Origin: Saccharomycopsis fibuligera x Saccharomycopsis cf. fibuligera
Lineage: Eukaryota > Ascomycota > Saccharomycetes > Ascoideales > Saccharomycopsidaceae
Assembly: GCA_001936135.1 (NCBI GenBank)
Contig: CP012817.1
Coordinates: forward strand, 3,720,001-3,784,000
DNA: 64,000 nucleotides
Direction of reading: 5' to 3'
Part shown: piece by piece, positions 20,691-31,472 of the stretch
Position numbering within the stretch: position 1 is the first letter of the stretch
How the letters are laid out: the number at the start of each line of letters is the position of its first letter
Program-made: the position numbers and the translations under genes
Notes under the pieces: generated by a model
The model's database searches: none
Seen by the model: the letters and a program-made list of their open reading frames with translations, nothing else
What the model was told of the DNA's origin: nothing

Positions 20691-21998
20691 TGGCTCTCCA
20701 AACTTTCCGTACAAGTGTCTTAATCTGGAGTAATATATGTCAAGATCCAAGTAGCCCACTCTGAACCATCTGTTGCCGCCGACGTCATCCGTGAACTGCG
20801 TTCTAGCGTGGGCCAATCTGCGGTTGTTGAACAAGATAGCCTCGCCTTTTTCCAACAACACCTTGAACTGGTTATCCTCGTCGTGGATGAATTCTTCGAA
20901 AATCTTCAAGCCGCGGTGAAAGTCGCGGAACAAGTACCGGTCCCCCGTGTCCTTGGCGCTGTGGTACTGCTCCAAGTTCTCCCAGTCGGCAAACTCTCCA
21001 ATTTTTTTCATTGGACTGGTGATACCGTACTCGAATGGCGCCTGGTACGGTGGCGAGTAGTTGACTTCGATGATGTAAGGATAGTTGGTAGACGGGTCGA
21101 TGTTGTCGTGGTCCTCGGTGATCAATGGCCTGGAGTAGACAAAGTTGTGGCCGTCGTCGGATCTGTATTGGTACGTGACTGGCACGTTGCAGAGGGCAAA
21201 ATAGGCATGCGGGTCTTTCTCAAGCACGTACCGAGCGGCGTTGAACAAGTCGACAAAGATGTTCTCGCCGCCTTCAACAACGCTGTTCTTGATGGACTCC
21301 AAGATTTTGATTCCCGGCGGAGACTGGTAGAAGAGCAAGTCCTGGTGCAAGTGGAACATCTTGTTGGAGAGCACCAAGTGCTCGGACTCCTTCTTGGATA
21401 TAACGTCAAAGTACCGGCCGAAAATCGTTTCTTTCAAGTAGCCGATGCGGGAGGCGATTTTCTCCAACGAGGAGCGGTTGTAGTCTCTGCTGCTGTTGGT
21501 GGGGATGTCCACCACAAAGGTAATGCCGTAGTGGTTGAGATCTTTGAACGCGTTGAGTAGGGTCTTTTCGTCGCTGACAAAATCGTCGTACTTGAAGATC
21601 AAGCCCGGCTTCTTCTTCTCGATCTTCGCCTTGTCCCAGAGGTCCTCGTGCTCTTCGTAGAACTTGCCTTTTCTTCTGTTGTTGTTGGTCGAGTACTTCT
21701 TGAGGAAGGACTCGGAGTACGTGCTCACGTTACCGTCGTTCCAGTGGATGGTGATGGCAGACTCGCCAGAAGGCAATTGCGAGATCTCTGGCTGCTGCTT
21801 AGGCGCAACGCTTCTGTCGATGGCGCCCGTGGAGAAGAGCTTCAAGTTGGACGCTTTCTCTCTGCTGTCCGGAGAGTCTGAGGCGTCTCTGAGAAACACA
21901 TTGGAGTAGTTGACAATGTCGGGGATGTCGTCGTCGGTGTTGTCGACGAAAGTGATAGACGTGACTCTGTCGTTGAAGAAGTTGACCTTGAGTGACAT
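20688..21998 (-). CDS. Gamma-butyrobetaine/trimethyllysine dioxygenase family protein
   Basis: Fe(II)/2-oxoglutarate dioxygenase of the carnitine-biosynthesis family (Aim17/BBOX1/TMLHE group). From the ATG giving MSLKVNFF the protein has 436 residues. An N-terminal accessory domain shows AITIHWNDGNVSTYSESFLK (residues 81-100), matching the family's W-x-DG pattern but without its zinc cysteines. The catalytic domain has the HxD iron ligands His218 and Asp220 in FHLHQDLLFYQSPPGIK and the distal His397 in FNNRRLAHARTQF. The C-terminus, RVGYLDLDIYYSRLRHL, is also typical. Whether it acts on butyrobetaine or trimethyllysine cannot be told from sequence. Upstream, the frame stays open for at least 39 codons with arginines and few acids but no ATG. 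Base composition is much more GC-rich than in the neighbouring arrestin. Confidence 0.85.
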   Translation of the reverse strand: MSLKVNFFNDRVTSITFVDNTDDDIPDIVNYSNVFLRDASDSPDSREKASNLKLFSTGAIDRSVAPKQQPEISQLPSGESAITIHWNDGNVSTYSESFLKKYSTNNNRRKGKFYEEHEDLWDKAKIEKKKPGLIFKYDDFVSDEKTLLNAFKDLNHYGITFVVDIPTNSSRDYNRSSLEKIASRIGYLKETIFGRYFDVISKKESEHLVLSNKMFHLHQDLLFYQSPPGIKILESIKNSVVEGGENIFVDLFNAARYVLEKDPHAYFALCNVPVTYQYRSDDGHNFVYSRPLITEDHDNIDPSTNYPYIIEVNYSPPYQAPFEYGITSPMKKIGEFADWENLEQYHSAKDTGDRYLFRDFHRGLKIFEEFIHDEDNQFKVLLEKGEAILFNNRRLAHARTQFTDDVGGNRWFRVGYLDLDIYYSRLRHLYGKFGEP

Positions 21999-22017
21999 TC
22001 TGTGTGGGTCGCGCCGT

Positions 22018-22064
22018 GCTGCTAGTGGGTTTGCTGCTAGTGTGTTTGCTGCTAGTGGGTCTGC
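22018..22064. repeat. 15-base tandem repeat in the dioxygenase leader
   Basis: Three near-identical units of GCTGCTAGTGGGTTT type on the plus strand, lying just upstream of the dioxygenase ATG. Read on the minus strand in frame they give repeated LAAN(P/T). Confidence 0.8.
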
Positions 22065-22135
22065 TGGGCCTGGGAATCTAGCTGCGGTGGCAAAGGAGAA
22101 AGCACAAGTGGCCACCGGCGATGGCCGTGGAGCGG

Positions 22136-22143
22136 TTATATAA
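22136..22143 (-). promoter_or_regulatory. TATA-like element of the dioxygenase gene
   Basis: TTATATAA, about 140 bases upstream of the minus-strand ATG, a usual yeast TATA distance. The sequence is palindromic, so orientation is inferred from the gene. Confidence 0.4.
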
Positions 22144-22480
22144 TGTTGATACTCCGTACCGGGTCGTCATTATGATTGATGGATGCCAGCTTGACGGGGG
22201 GTGGGGGTGGTGGGGGTGCTACTGCCCGCCCGCCGGGCACTGTGCGTAATCAGCTGCAGCCAGTTGGTGTCAGTTGATCTGCGGGCGCTTGCGGTGCATC
22301 GTGAAGCCACTTAGTGGCTCCGGGAGTGCGGCCAGCATAGCGGGAGTGTCTCCCAGTCGGCCGCCTCCACCACTCGCTCCTAATCGGGAACCGCCACGCG
22401 GGGCTGTTCCGACACTGGGGCACAGCGGTACGCACGGTGGCTTGCTATGCATGCTGGGTATGCTATGTGCACCTGTTTGG

Positions 22481-22527
22481 CATGTGCCCATGTGCCCATG
22501 TGACCATGTGACCATGTGCGGCACGTG
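22481..22527. promoter_or_regulatory. Array of five CATGTG octamers plus CACGTG
   Basis: Five direct 8-base units: CATGTGCC twice, CATGTGAC twice, then CATGTGCG, followed after one base by the perfect E-box CACGTG (22522-22527). CAYGTG is the core bound by bHLH factors such as Cbf1 or Tye7. It lies between the divergent carnitine and lipoate genes. Confidence 0.5.
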
Positions 22528-22852
22528 CGAGAGGGACCGCACGCGATTGCTATGCGCCCGCGGGCCCACACCATGTGACTTCCGTCTTTTCCATTTTTCT
22601 CTCTTTCCACGTCTTCTGGCGGCCCAGGAAAAGCGGTCAAAGAGGAAAAATTATCCCACTCCTCCAGACGGAAACAGACCGAAGAAGCTCGAGCCAGGCT
22701 AAAGACAGCGACAGCGGTACAATCCCACACGGAAAAACGAGGCTTCGGCTAGCATTTGGCTCACTGTTCCCGATAACTCAGAGAAAGCATTCTCGCTGCG
22801 TCCGCTGTATTGAGCGTCGTGAAGAAAATTTTACCCAGCAAGATCAACTGCA

Positions 22853-24175
22853 ATGCTCAGCGCCATTCCCAAAGGCTGTTGTCGCAAGGCAAGAACAGTC
22901 GCGGCAGCTCCGGCATCGTTTGCCACGAGGGGCGCGCCCCTCGTGCCCCTCGTGGCACCAAAGAGGCTCATAAACACGTTGGGCTCGTCTTCTGAACACC
23001 CTGCGCAGCCACAGCCGCAGCCGCGGCCGGCCAGCGAAGGCGCTCTCGCACTGACCGGTGGCGCTCTCGCACAGGCTGGTGGCGCCAGCCCCAAAGCACA
23101 GACAAAAAGAAGAGCCAGAAGAACGTTGGCCTCGGAGTTGAACAAGGGCCCAAGTTTCGATGACTTCATCAGGGGCACGGCCAAGAACTACAGCGTCGTT
23201 GACCCGTTGCAGCAAGCCAGACCCAGCGAGTTGCAAAAGTTGCCCAAGTGGCTCAAGGTGCCTATACCCAAGGGCAGAAGCTTCAGCAAGTTGAAGAGCG
23301 ACGTGAGAGAACTCAAGTTGGCCACGGTTTGCGAGGAGGCCAAGTGTCCCAACATCGGCGAGTGCTGGGGCGGGGGCGGCAAGAACCTCAACAAGGAAAC
23401 TGGCGAGATTGACAAGTCCAAGGCCACGGCCACTATCATGTTGATGGGCGACACTTGCACCAGAGGCTGCAGATTCTGCTCGGTGAAAACCAACCGAAAC
23501 CCGGGGGCGCCGGATCCAAATGAGCCGGAAAACGTCGCGGAGGCGGTGTCCAGATGGGGAGTGGGCTACATTGTGTTGACCACCGTGGACAGAGATGACC
23601 TTCCGGATGGCGGTTCTGCCCACTTGACCAAGACCATCCAAAAGATCAAGCAAAAGAGTCCGAAACTTCTAGTCGAGTGTCTTTCCGGCGACTTCATGGG
23701 CGACGTCGACGCGGTGGCCCAGCTAGCAAGGTCTGGCTTGGAGGTGTACTCGCACAACTTGGAGACCGTGGAGGAGCTCACGCCGTTTGTCAGAGACAGA
23801 AGAGCCAAGTACAGACAGAGCTTGTCGGTGTTGGAGCACGCCAAGTTGGCAAGCCCGGGGATCTTGACGAAGACGTCGTTGATGTTGGGTCTTGGAGAAA
23901 CAGATGAGCAAATCAGACAGACCATGCAGGACTTGAGAAGTGTGGGCTGCGATATCGTCACTTTTGGCCAGTACATGCGGCCAACAAAGAGACACATGAA
24001 GGTGGTGGAGTACGTCAAGCCGGAGAAGTTTGACTACTGGAGGGAGGTCGCGGAAAAGGAGTACGGCTTTGCGTACTGCGCCAGCGGCCCCTTGGTGAGA
24101 AGTAGTTACAAAGCCGGCGAGTTCTACATCGAGAACCTCTTGAAGAAAAACAAAGCCTTGGAAAGTACCATATAG
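22853..24175 (+). CDS. LIP5: Lipoyl synthase, mitochondrial
   Basis: Radical-SAM enzyme that inserts two sulfurs into protein-bound octanoate to make lipoate for pyruvate and 2-oxoglutarate dehydrogenases and glycine cleavage. Of 440 residues, the first about 100 are an Arg/Ala-rich presequence ([14 protein letters not shown]) plus a variable linker. The auxiliary cluster cysteines are Cys160, Cys165 and Cys171 in [12 protein letters not shown]. The radical-SAM CxxxCxxC is Cys202, Cys206 and Cys209 in [22 protein letters not shown] and the C-terminal [16 protein letters not shown], with the conserved RSSY, are family signatures. Length fits fungal lipoyl synthases. The gene is strikingly GC-rich, especially at third positions, compared with neighbours such as DYN1. 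The only in-frame CTG I noticed is in the non-conserved leader region. Confidence 0.97.
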   Translation: MLSAIPKGCCRKARTVAAAPASFATRGAPLVPLVAPKRLINTLGSSSEHPAQPQPQPRPASEGALALTGGALAQAGGASPKAQTKRRARRTLASELNKGPSFDDFIRGTAKNYSVVDPLQQARPSELQKLPKWLKVPIPKGRSFSKLKSDVRELKLATVCEEAKCPNIGECWGGGGKNLNKETGEIDKSKATATIMLMGDTCTRGCRFCSVKTNRNPGAPDPNEPENVAEAVSRWGVGYIVLTTVDRDDLPDGGSAHLTKTIQKIKQKSPKLLVECLSGDFMGDVDAVAQLARSGLEVYSHNLETVEELTPFVRDRRAKYRQSLSVLEHAKLASPGILTKTSLMLGLGETDEQIRQTMQDLRSVGCDIVTFGQYMRPTKRHMKVVEYVKPEKFDYWREVAEKEYGFAYCASGPLVRSSYKAGEFYIENLLKKNKALESTI

Positions 24176-24798
24176 GACGCCGTATAGTTTGTATATAGCA
24201 GCCACGGGCTACAAATCACAGGCCAGCCAGCTGTAACCGCGCGTGTTTCTGCCAAGCGTTGTAGAGCATTGCAGTCGACCTGCTCCCGCCAGGCGCTATC
24301 AAGTTCAAACTTGGGTGTTTCAGCACATGCGCTCCGCTCCGGCCTGGTGCGCGCGCTGCGCGCGAAGCACGGGAACACCTGAATCCATACTATGCGGTGC
24401 CTCGTTTTGGTTTCTCTCGTCCCCAGCATGGATGCGTCGATAATTGGACGCGGCTGCTCGAGCAGCACGCAGCCCTGCGGTGAAGGGAATTGGGAATAAA
24501 TAAAAGCAATTCAGAAACCCTGGTCAGTCAAAAGAATTAGCGTTGCTAGGCGTTGCCAGGCGTTGCCAGGCGCGCCAGAGGGCAGACACAGACCGGGAAG
24601 CGCAAAATTGAAGCCTATCAGCGCTACTTTGCGGCTTCGCGGGGGACAGCATGTGCTTTTTTTGCCGCCTTGTTGTGCTGCGGCAACCGCTCCTGGGGAG
24701 TCTGTAGATTCGCTTTTGGCTCCTGCTCCTGCTCCGCACAGCAAGCTTACAGCTTCGCGCTCCCTACGGGACACTCACCGGGCACTGCGAGGTGCAGA

Positions 24799-24897
24799 CA
24801 AGACCGGTGTCACCTGACACTGGTCTTGTCACATGCCAGGGCCCTGGCAGGGCCCTGGCAAGGCCGTCGTACCGGCCATGTGACAGCCACGGTACGA
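24799..24897. repeat. Cluster of nested inverted repeats
   Basis: Hairpin 24799-24812/24815-24828 (13 of 14 pairs). Then TCACATG at 24829-24835 pairs with CATGTGA at 24877-24883, enclosing the perfect 14-base palindrome GCCAGGGCCCTGGC (24835-24848). TCGTACCG at 24867-24874 pairs with CGGTACGA at 24890-24897. Confidence 0.85.
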
Positions 24898-25534
24898 GCG
24901 GTGTGTGCAGTTGCTACTGTGGGAGGAGGATAAAAGGAGCAGCAGCAGTAGTCAGGAAGGGCATTTAGTGCAAAACAATTAGTGCAATAACTGCAACGCA
25001 TATGCGCATTCCACGGCACTTGACACACTGCTGTTATAGTCAGTGTACAGTCCCAAGGTCAAGAATCAGTCCATCAATGAATGGGCTTGTAGCAGTCGCA
25101 GTCGCAGTGCCATCTGTTCTTTCCGATTTCTGTTTCCAGCACTAAGTAGTCTTTCTGTCCACCGCTTCCACCGCTGCCACAGCCGCCGGTTTTAGGTTGG
25201 CATCCTTTGTTTTTCGTTTGCCCCCCAGGTTCTTTTCTTTGCACTTGTCTTTCTCAAACAGCTCTCCCAAACAGCCCTGCTCTCTCTTGCTTGCTGCTAC
25301 TCTCTTGCTCACCGCCGCCCACCGCTCACCGCTCTGCTACAGCGTCCTCTCTGGTTCCGGCTGCACCCTTGTGTCACTTGTCACTTCGCTAAGCGAAATC
25401 CTGATCCGGCTGTGCTTTTGTCTTCAGTGTCCTCGAGTACTCGCAGCAGTTCCTCTCTGTTTCAATTGAGTGCACACAACTCCTTTTCTGAGCGGTGTCG
25501 CTTTCCTGTTTTACTTTTTTCTTTTTCTTTTTTT

Positions 25535-25536
<2 letters not shown>

Positions 25537-25569
<33 letters not shown>
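25537..25569 (+). repeat. 33-base T tract in the BOI2 promoter
   Basis: Uninterrupted T run about 285 bases upstream of the BOI2 start inside a longer pyrimidine-rich stretch. Poly(dA:dT) is known to exclude nucleosomes in yeast promoters. Confidence 0.7.
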
Positions 25570-25853
25570 CCGTTCTTTTCTTTTTCGCAGCCTTTTGCTT
25601 TTGCTTTTGCTTTTTACTTTTTTTTTTTTTTTTTGTTCCTTTTCCCACCAACTTGGGCGGCTACCACATCAGCGATAAAACGACAGCTCAGATCACTACA
25701 TACCGTCACCGCCACTGCTTGCTCCCATCGCTTCGCACACCAAGTAAACCTATTAGCACAGCGCTTTGGCCACCTCGTTAGCAGCCTCTCCTGTATACTG
25801 CACTCAGAGGGACAGCATCCCAGTCACAAACTATAATAGACTCCCCCCTCACA

Positions 25854-27412
25854 ATGGCAAATTTTGAGCCTCAGTTCGCAGAGGCAATCAAAGAGTTTAA
25901 CGCCAGATTAGGCGACGAGCTTTCCATAAAGCCAGGCGAAATTGTCGAGGTCATTGCCGACGATAGAGAATTCAACGACGGCTGGTACATGGGCAAGAAT
26001 CTAGTGACGAACTTGGCTGGCCTTTATCCCAAGTCCTTCACAAAGCCTATCCAGAATCCTGCCGCCGCCGCCAACAGCAACAGCAGCAACTTCAACGCAA
26101 ACGCGCCGCCTGTGTTGAACAGCAAACCTTCTAATGACTCTAGTTTGCTCAGATCAAGATCAAGAAACAGACACTCCCTAACTTCCTCGTTGGGCTCGCC
26201 AATATCCTCGCCCACTCTTCAGAACAACCCGTCGTTTCAGCCAAGCAACAGCACCAGAAGCAGCGCGTCCACGACGTCCAGACTCTCAAACCCCCCTAAT
26301 CCAAACAGTGCCGGCAATAGCAGTAGTAAGAATGTTTCCAATTTGATCAATAGCCAAAGGTCCACAGGCGGAAAGTTTGACGTGGTGGACGAGTCTCTGG
26401 AAGTGAGTCCAGACGGAGCGGCTTTTCAACAACAACAACAGCAGCAGCAGCAGCAGCAGCCGCACCAGCGCAATCAGCAAGACGCTCAAAGAGGCAGCCA
26501 TTCCTCGGTCATAAAAACCATGTCGGAAATTGATCAAGCGTTGGAAGATTTCAAAAGTACTGATGCTTTCGATGACGCTTCCGGCGCTGCTGCTGGATAC
26601 TCGTTGAGTTTTCAAAATAAACCGGTATTGGAGTGGTCTTCACTGGATGTTGGCAACTACTTCAAGTCCATAAACTACTACCAAGAAGGCCTTCAGTTTC
26701 AGAAACATAAAATAACGGGGCAGATATTGCTTGAACTAGAGTTGGCGTATTTGAAAGAGTTGGACATAGGTCCGTTTGGTACAAGATTTGAAATATTCAA
26801 AGTTATCGAAAATTTGCGAAACAGGTTAAGCAGCGGTAATAACTATATCGTAAATGTTCCCCAGAAGAATACCATACATGAAAATAGTAGCACCAACGCT
26901 AAGAGAGCCAACTCGCAAATGAGCCACCGTGGACCAGTGCAAAAAGCACATACTTTTGACAGCGCACACAGCGCCCCAGCCCAATCTCAGCATCATGACT
27001 ACGCAAACTTGGTGGGTAATACTTATACAATGGATAACCCATACTTGAATGCTTCCACAGATAACTTTTCGGAAAACGGGGTTCCTAATCCGCAATTTTC
27101 ACAGCAAGAAGACAGTTACTCTTTCAGCAGCAACTCTGAGCTAATGCCGCCGATGTCAGTCCAAGAATCGTCAAAGACAATGAGCAGCGAAATGTTTAGT
27201 AGTTCAAGACCAAGCCCGGAGAATGCTAATCTGCAACAGCAACAACAGGAATACAGAAAGTCTTTTATTGTCAAGCCAAAAAGTACTAATGCTAATCCTT
27301 CATCTCCAAGCATTTACAGAGAGCAGCAACAACAGCCATACGATGATCGTCAATTCTCACCTGTAAGAAAAGCGCCATTACCGCCGAGCCAGCAGCCCCA
27401 CCCATACCATCC

Positions 27413-27445
<33 letters not shown>

Positions 27446-29066
27446 AGATCCTTTGGGTTCTTCATCCCCGACGGTCCATTCGCCAAAGATGAAGAAACTG
27501 TCAACCGATATCTTTAGCACTTCTTCTCCTTCTACCCCAATCAGCTCCGGTAGAATTGGTAGTGGTCAAGGCCAAAAACACAACTTTATACCATTTAGTG
27601 CTGGCTCCAGAATCCCAGACTCGCCAATTTTGCAATCCCCAGATGAAGAATTCTCCAAGTTGAATTTGATCAATGAATCGGTGAATTATAATGCTGGTGG
27701 CTATACTACCCAGGACCCGAATGCAAATGAGTCAGTGAATGGTAGTGACGGTAATAATTTTGGCGGTTTAAAAAATAGCAGAGAGCCTTTATCTCCACTG
27801 AAATACAGATCTGCTAGCGCCAATGAAACTATCAAATCGCCAACTTTCCCTGGCGCTAGTGCCGCTGCACTGAATAACAAGAGAGCAGTTTCTAACAGCG
27901 AAGGGGTTAAAAAAAGTATTGATAGACCGCCAATAAATCCAGTTGTAGCCGACGGCAATCAGCAAAGTGAAAGCAGTTTTAAGGTGACCCAAGTAAGAAA
28001 TGCACATACGTCGAAAACCAATAAAAAGACCAAAAAGCAAACTTCGGCATTTCAGGAAGGGATCAATCGTGTTACGCCAGAATCTGCCTCAAAGACCTCT
28101 GATTATTCTGGCTGGATGTCCAAGAAAAGCAGTAGTGCAGTGGGTCCTTGGAAGCAGCGGTTTTTCACCTTGCATGGTACAAGATTATCTTATTTTGGCA
28201 GTATGAAGGATATTAAGGAAAAAGGGCTCATCGATATTACCGCCCACAGAGTTTTACCGGCTAGAGATGATGATAAGCTTGTTTCTTTGTATGCAGCCAC
28301 TACTGGTCAAGGTAGGTTTTGTTTTAAATTGGTGCCTCCAGCACCAGGATCCAAAAAGGGGTTAACATTCACCCAGCCAAAAGTGCATTATTTTGCTGTT
28401 GAAACTAGAGAAGAAATGCGCAATTGGATGGTTGCTTTAATGAAAGCTACTATTGATTTAGATGACACTATTCCAACTGTAAGCACATGCTCGACCCCAA
28501 CTGTCTCGTTACAAAAAGCTCAAGAGTTATTATTAAAAGCAAGAGAAAATGCCAAGGCTAGAGAAGAACAATTGAAGGCAAAAGGGTTTTTGCAACCGGG
28601 CGTCAATGATAATAAATCTTCACCAATTTTGGAAAACGGTAACGGTAACGGTAATGGCGAGCCATTTGATGGATTCGAACCGCCAGTTGCTGCTGCAAGT
28701 CTTGGTAACGTTAATATTGGTAACGGTAACGGTAACGGGAATGGTAATTTGGGCAATCTCAACAACGAAAACGGCTCGTTGTCTCCAGCAGAATCCTCAT
28801 CAGTGACTTCTAGTCAGTCTCAATCACATACTCAAAATTCACAGCAGACAGCATCCACCAATTCTAATTCCAACAATGTTAATGTCAACAGTAATAGCAC
28901 CCCAAAGATGAGCAGTTTGCAAGAATTTCAAGCAGCTGCAGTGGGGCTATTGTCTCCAAAATCGCCAAAGGCAAGTAATGGTAATGGAAACGGTCATGGT
29001 GCTGCTGATGTGGAACGTGATAACAGTTTTCGTAATAAAGCGTTAGGGAGATTCAAAAAGAATTGA
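25854..29066 (+). CDS. BOI2: BOI1/BOI2-type SH3-SAM-PH polarity scaffold
   Basis: Boi proteins bind Bem1, Cdc42 and the exocyst at the bud cortex and support polarised secretion. The 1,070-residue protein has the diagnostic order. An SH3 domain at about residues 8-66 contains FNARLGDELSIKPGEIVEVI and GWYMGKN. A SAM domain at about 258-325 contains LEWSSLDVGNYFKSINYYQ. A PH domain at about 750-865 contains GWMSKKSSSAVGPWKQRFF and ends MRNWMVALMKA. The linkers are disordered: CAG-encoded Gln runs near residues 192-205 and 520-533, and GN repeats near 927-970. Proline-rich patches such as RKAPLPPSQQP could bind other SH3 domains. CTG-clade yeasts usually have one such gene, so BOI1 versus BOI2 is a naming matter. 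Confidence 0.93.
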
Positions 29067-30842
29067 TTCATCTACCTTCGGGTGGCTGTATGATTGATGT
29101 TTTTGGTTGAGTTGAGTTGAGTTACGTTGATTGGTGAAAAATTGTTTGGTTTGACGGTTGTTGCTTTTCGTTGTATTTGTTTTTCTGAGATGAGTTGTTT
29201 TACGGGGCTTTGCTGCTTTATTAATTTGTTTTTGTTATTTTGTGATTTTGTTGTTTTTCAAATCTGGCAAATAGTACTATCTTCTTTCCCTTAGTAGTCC
29301 TGTTTTCCCCTACTTTCACTTTGACTTAGCTGTTATCTTAACTTTATTCTATACTACTTTATTCTACCTAGCTTATTCTTTTCCTTTCTTTTCATCTCTT
29401 TCCTTTTTTTGATCCCTTATCTCACTCTAATCCTTCTAATTCTCTCCACCCAGTATTTTGTTATTTGTTTAAACGCTCTCTTTTTCAGGTTGATTTTAAT
29501 TTTGTTTTTTGATTTAAACTGATTTTTTTCCTGTTTGCTTTATTAGTCTAGTGTCTACGATAGAAGTTTTCCAGTTGCTTTTACTTTGTGTTTTTCTTCA
29601 AGCTTTTTTTTCTAGTAATTTCTAATTTTTAATTTTTTCCTCATATTTTCCTCTAGTAATGTTTAGTTCCTCTTATTATCAGCTCTTCTGTTTCACTAAT
29701 TAACCCGATATCCATATTACATCTCATACTTCAGTTTCTTGGTGTTGTGTTTTCTCTGACCTTTCTTTTTAGAGTTTTTCCTGTATTTTTGTTTTCATAA
29801 ATTCATTTTATGCTCTCCAATCCTTTTTTTTCTTTTCGGGTCAGCTTTGCCAATCTTTCATTCTTGTTTTCATCTTTTTTGCTGTTTAATTTGATTTAAC
29901 TTAATTTGATTCAATTTAGTTCAGTTCAATTTGATTTGATTTGACTTCATTCAGCTTTAACACTTAGCTTTCCACTTTTTGTTTTTATTGTTTGGTTGTT
30001 CTATTTGCTTTGTATATCCTATGATGATAAGACTGAAAAGTCATGGACTCATTGTTGTCGAATGGGTTTAAGACTATGTTGTAGAGACATGTTTCAAAGT
30101 TTTGCTTCAATATCTAAATTCTTGCTTTCCTGCTCCATGAAGTATTATGTCTTACTTTTCTTCGGCCATCTGCAAATAATACAGTCTCGCTATTTCAACG
30201 CGCTTTCTGTACTGGGACATCGTGCTTACGCCATATTTGAAACTTTTGATGATGTATTGAAACTGTCAAGGGAAAAAAAGCATCCTACGCTGTACGACAA
30301 AGTGTGTATTCATTTACCTTCCAACCCAACAACACCCATTAAATCCAGGAACGAAGCTTTACCGAAACAAAGAGCAAAAAGCTTCACATATATAGCTATT
30401 AACTGAGTAATTTGTGATCCACAATAGCCAACCATTATCAGCGGGCTACGCTGGGCTGGGATAACTATTGGTTGACTGTTGGCCGGCTGGCGGACAGGCA
30501 CAGGTCAATTTGGTTTATGTCGGAAATGCTTGGCTTGCTTACCTAAGCTTTGTACTGTTGTGGCAGGTGCTTAGCTGATGATGAGATGGCTGTGGTGCTC
30601 TTAGTGATAATGGTGCGGCTGCTGCACAGTGCTTTCTAGCACTGTATTATCATATATATACCGGCTATCCCAACTATGAGTTACGAGAGTGGACGAGGGT
30701 TGCCATGTTTGGCGGACGTCAGCAGAGAATGTTGTTGCATTGTGTTGTCTACCAAGGAGCATTGAAAACATTTATAGTGGTGGGAGCGGTGTAGCATAGT
30801 AGCACTATACTGCTAATAGTAGTAGCGGTGGTGTTCGCTCCA

Positions 30843-30877
30843 AGGCGCCAGGCGCTCGGTGCGTTACCCTGGCGCCT
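30843..30877. repeat. Inverted repeat AGGCGCCAGG / CCTGGCGCCT
   Basis: Perfect 10-base arms (30843-30852 and 30868-30877) around a 15-base loop, with further partial pairing outside (CCAAGG against CCTTTGG). It lies 1.36 kb upstream of SWI4. The core GGCGCCAGG recurs near 40927, upstream of the zinc-finger gene. Confidence 0.75.
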
Positions 30878-31208
30878 CCTTTGGGCCATCGGCGAGTGTT
30901 TACGTTTTGTCGTCCAGCCAGTCTCGTTCTCAGTAGCAGCCTCCGTCCCTCTCGTTTCCCTGTGTTGGTGGTGGATGGCTACAGCGTTGTTGTATGATTG
31001 ATAGCTGCCTGGACTGATACACTGACCGATTGTCTCACATTACCCAATCCCACGCTATTTCCCATCCTCCATCCTTTTCCTTCTTTCCCATCACCACCAC
31101 AGGTATATTCAAGGAGCGTGGCACATAGAGAGATACAGACACAGACCACACATCCGCATATTCGCACACACAAAGCGTAAGTGCTTGCCCTTTTGTCGCG
31201 AACATCAA

Positions 31209-31258
31209 TTTCCATTTCCAGTTCCAGTTTCATTTCCATTTCCATTTCCATTTCCAAT
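31209..31258 (+). repeat. TTTCCA hexanucleotide repeat
   Basis: About eight units of TTTCCA with a few variant units (GTTCCA, GTTTCA). The minus strand reads this as a spurious MEMEME/LELE peptide. Confidence 0.85.
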
Positions 31259-31472
31259 CCATATTTTTCTTACATTAGTTTAAACGCTAAGCTACCATAT
31301 CACCACAGACGCTTCAAACAACCACAAGTCAAAATTTTGTTAAAGTGCCTTTACTTTAGGCCTAGTTCGAATCAGAGAAAAATAGCAAGAAAAACACAAC
31401 TAGAAAAAATCAGTTGTTTTTTTTGCACTGGGCGTTTATCAATTGTACCGCTGCGATACAAATACCTACAAG

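Larger units (their letters stand above)
21999..22852. promoter_or_regulatory. GC-rich divergent promoter between the dioxygenase and LIP5
   Basis: About 850 bases between divergent starts. It contains a 15-base imperfect repeat (22018-22064), a TTATATAA TATA-like palindrome (22136-22143) suited to the minus gene, a G-rich tract (22196-22218), an array of five 8-base CATGTG units (22481-22520) and a CACGTG (22522-22527). The several ORFs here run in conflicting frames and look like GC-rich shadows. Confidence 0.6.
24176..25853. promoter_or_regulatory. Long upstream region of BOI2 with palindromes and T tracts
   Basis: Nearly 1.7 kb without a convincing gene. The first kilobase is GC-rich and holds a tandem GCGTTGC(T/C)AGG repeat (about 24540-24571) and a nest of inverted repeats (24799-24897). 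The last 350 bases are pyrimidine-rich, with a 33-base T run (25537-25569) and a second T block (25617-25634), typical of nucleosome-poor yeast promoters. ORFs here are reads of these low-complexity stretches. Confidence 0.6.

Noticed and set aside
22270-23653. Long minus-strand ORFs over LIP5 and its promoter
   Set aside because: GC-rich antisense shadows of LIP5; low stop density follows from composition.
20688-24175. Horizontal transfer of the GC-rich dioxygenase and LIP5 pair
   Set aside because: Both proteins show ordinary fungal features and the spacers share the same composition; a local GC bias explains it more simply.
30979-31257. Minus ORF with MEMEMEMEMKLELEMEI
   Set aside because: Direct reading of the TTTCCA hexamer array.
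31355-31380. tRNA B-box-like AGTTCGAATCA
   Set aside because: No matching A box or acceptor stem could be built around it.
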